Assembly: GCA_947503765.1 (NCBI GenBank)
Contig: CANNFA010000006.1
Location: 1 to 64,000 of the forward strand
Length of the DNA: 64,000 nt
Direction of reading: 5' to 3'
DNA from: an uncultured Paracoccaceae bacterium
Lineage (GTDB): Bacteria; Pseudomonadota; Alphaproteobacteria; Rhodobacterales; Rhodobacteraceae
The notes under the pieces were generated by a model. The model did no database searches. It had not been told where the DNA came from and worked only from the letters and a program-made list of their open reading frames with translations. Shown in pieces: positions 63,429 through 64,000 of this stretch (positions within the stretch are counted from its first letter, which is position 1; each line of letters begins with the position of its first letter). The position numbers and the translations under genes are program-made.

Positions 63429-64000
63429 TTAGGCGGGGGTGAGGAACACGCGCTCCTGCGCGTCCGGCACCTGACGGATGGCGCGGTAGGCATGCCATGT
63501 CGCATGGCCCAGAAGCGGGAAGATCACGATCAGGCCGATCAGCCCTGTCACTGCCGACAGCGCGAAGAATGCCAGCACCAGCGCGCCCCAGGCCAGCATC
63601 ACCGGCAGGTTGTTCCACACCATCGCCATGCTGATCCCCATTGCCGACAGCGCATCGACATTTTCCGACACCAGCATCGGCACGGAAAATACCGAGATCG
63701 CGAAGGCGAAGGCCGCGAAGAGCGCGCCCACGGCGCTGCCCACCAGCAGGATCGTCCAGCCGGTCGGGGTCAGGAACAGCATCGGCAGCAGGTCTTCGGT
63801 GCCCGGAAAGGGCTGGACCCCGAAGAACAGCGCGTAGATCAGCACGGCGGCGCGGATCCACAGGGTGAACAGCATCAGCAGGACAAGACCCAGGAACAGC
63901 CCCTGATAGCGCGACCGCGGGCGCAGCAGGACCATCTGCCAGAAGCGGGTCTTCCTGCCGCGCGCCAGCCGGTCGCTCTTGGCGTACAGCCCGTTGGCAA
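63429..64000 (-). CDS. DUF2189 family integral membrane protein (partial)
   Basis: The frame continues through the right edge: upstream of the internal ATG at 63935 lies in-frame sequence reading ANGLYAKSDRLARGRKTR and FWQ. The gene is therefore cut at its 5' end. The visible 189 codons contain about four hydrophobic helices (for example LGLVLLMLFTLWIRAAVLIY and WGALVLAFFALSAVTGLIGL) and end HATWHAYRAIRQVP with a short tail, as in DUF2189. Function unknown. Confidence 0.75.
   Translation of the reverse strand, partial: ANGLYAKSDRLARGRKTRFWQMVLLRPRSRYQGLFLGLVLLMLFTLWIRAAVLIYALFFGVQPFPGTEDLLPMLFLTPTGWTILLVGSAVGALFAAFAFAISVFSVPMLVSENVDALSAMGISMAMVWNNLPVMLAWGALVLAFFALSAVTGLIGLIVIFPLLGHATWHAYRAIRQVPDAQERVFLTPA

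Overview
The window is a gene-dense, high-GC chromosomal segment from an alphaproteobacterium, most likely a member of the Rhodobacteraceae (Rhodobacterales). The basis is the gene order (ribE-ribBA-ribH-nusB; aroK-aroB back to back with xerD; pyrH-frr-uppS-cdsA-dxr-rseP-bamA-ompH-fabZ-lpxA-lpxI-lpxB), the use of LpxI rather than LpxH, a RibBA with a dead second domain, a SqrR-type ArsR repressor, and several small proteins typical of that family. The genus cannot be named from the sequence alone. No phage, insertion sequence, rRNA operon or CRISPR array was seen.

Layout. 1-5.2 kb: lipB, a secreted peptidoglycan-binding protein, tRNA-Leu(GAG), an exopolysaccharide initiating transferase behind a CtrA-like box, a P-loop kinase and an SMP-30 family lactonase. 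5.2-9.8 kb: a capsule export and linker operon (kpsS-like, kpsD/wza-like, kpsC-like) on the minus strand. 10-12.9 kb: riboflavin genes and nusB. 13-18.8 kb: a CBS-domain membrane protein, xerD, two Rhodobacterales hypotheticals, then divergent aroK-aroB. 19-21 kb: ssb, a lytic transglycosylase and a small secreted protein. 21-28.7 kb: a peptide-type ABC transporter operon with a Tat-exported binding protein, preceded by an AraC-family regulator and a control region with phased direct repeats. 28.8-42.3 kb: miaA, then a long plus-strand envelope assembly line running from UMP kinase through undecaprenyl, CDP-diacylglycerol and isoprenoid synthesis to the Bam complex and lipid A.

42.4-49.5 kb: a DUF3179 protein, yceD, bamE, msrB, olsB (ornithine lipid synthesis), an ABC-F protein, a DUF475/TerC-like membrane protein and a SqrR/BigR-like repressor. 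49.9-54.7 kb: the ugpBAEC glycerol-3-phosphate importer, interrupted by an antisense ParDE toxin-antitoxin pair. 54.8-64 kb: a Nudix protein, a cyanide-insensitive-type cytochrome bd oxidase with a DUF2474 subunit, and a divergent putative sulfide/persulfide detoxification operon (DUF2892 protein, persulfide dioxygenase-like protein, SulP transporter). It ends with a phosphoesterase and lipid kinase pair and two membrane proteins, the last cut by the window edge.

The most interesting thread is the inferred reactive-sulfur circuit. The ArsR protein at 49.1 kb carries the two cysteines, 66 residues apart, expected of persulfide sensors. Its promoter and the promoter of the operon at 58.2 kb, which faces the bd oxidase gene, share a CATATC element overlapping the predicted -10 boxes. 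Second come the toxin-antitoxin insertion inside ugp and the AraC-controlled transporter with enlarged permeases.
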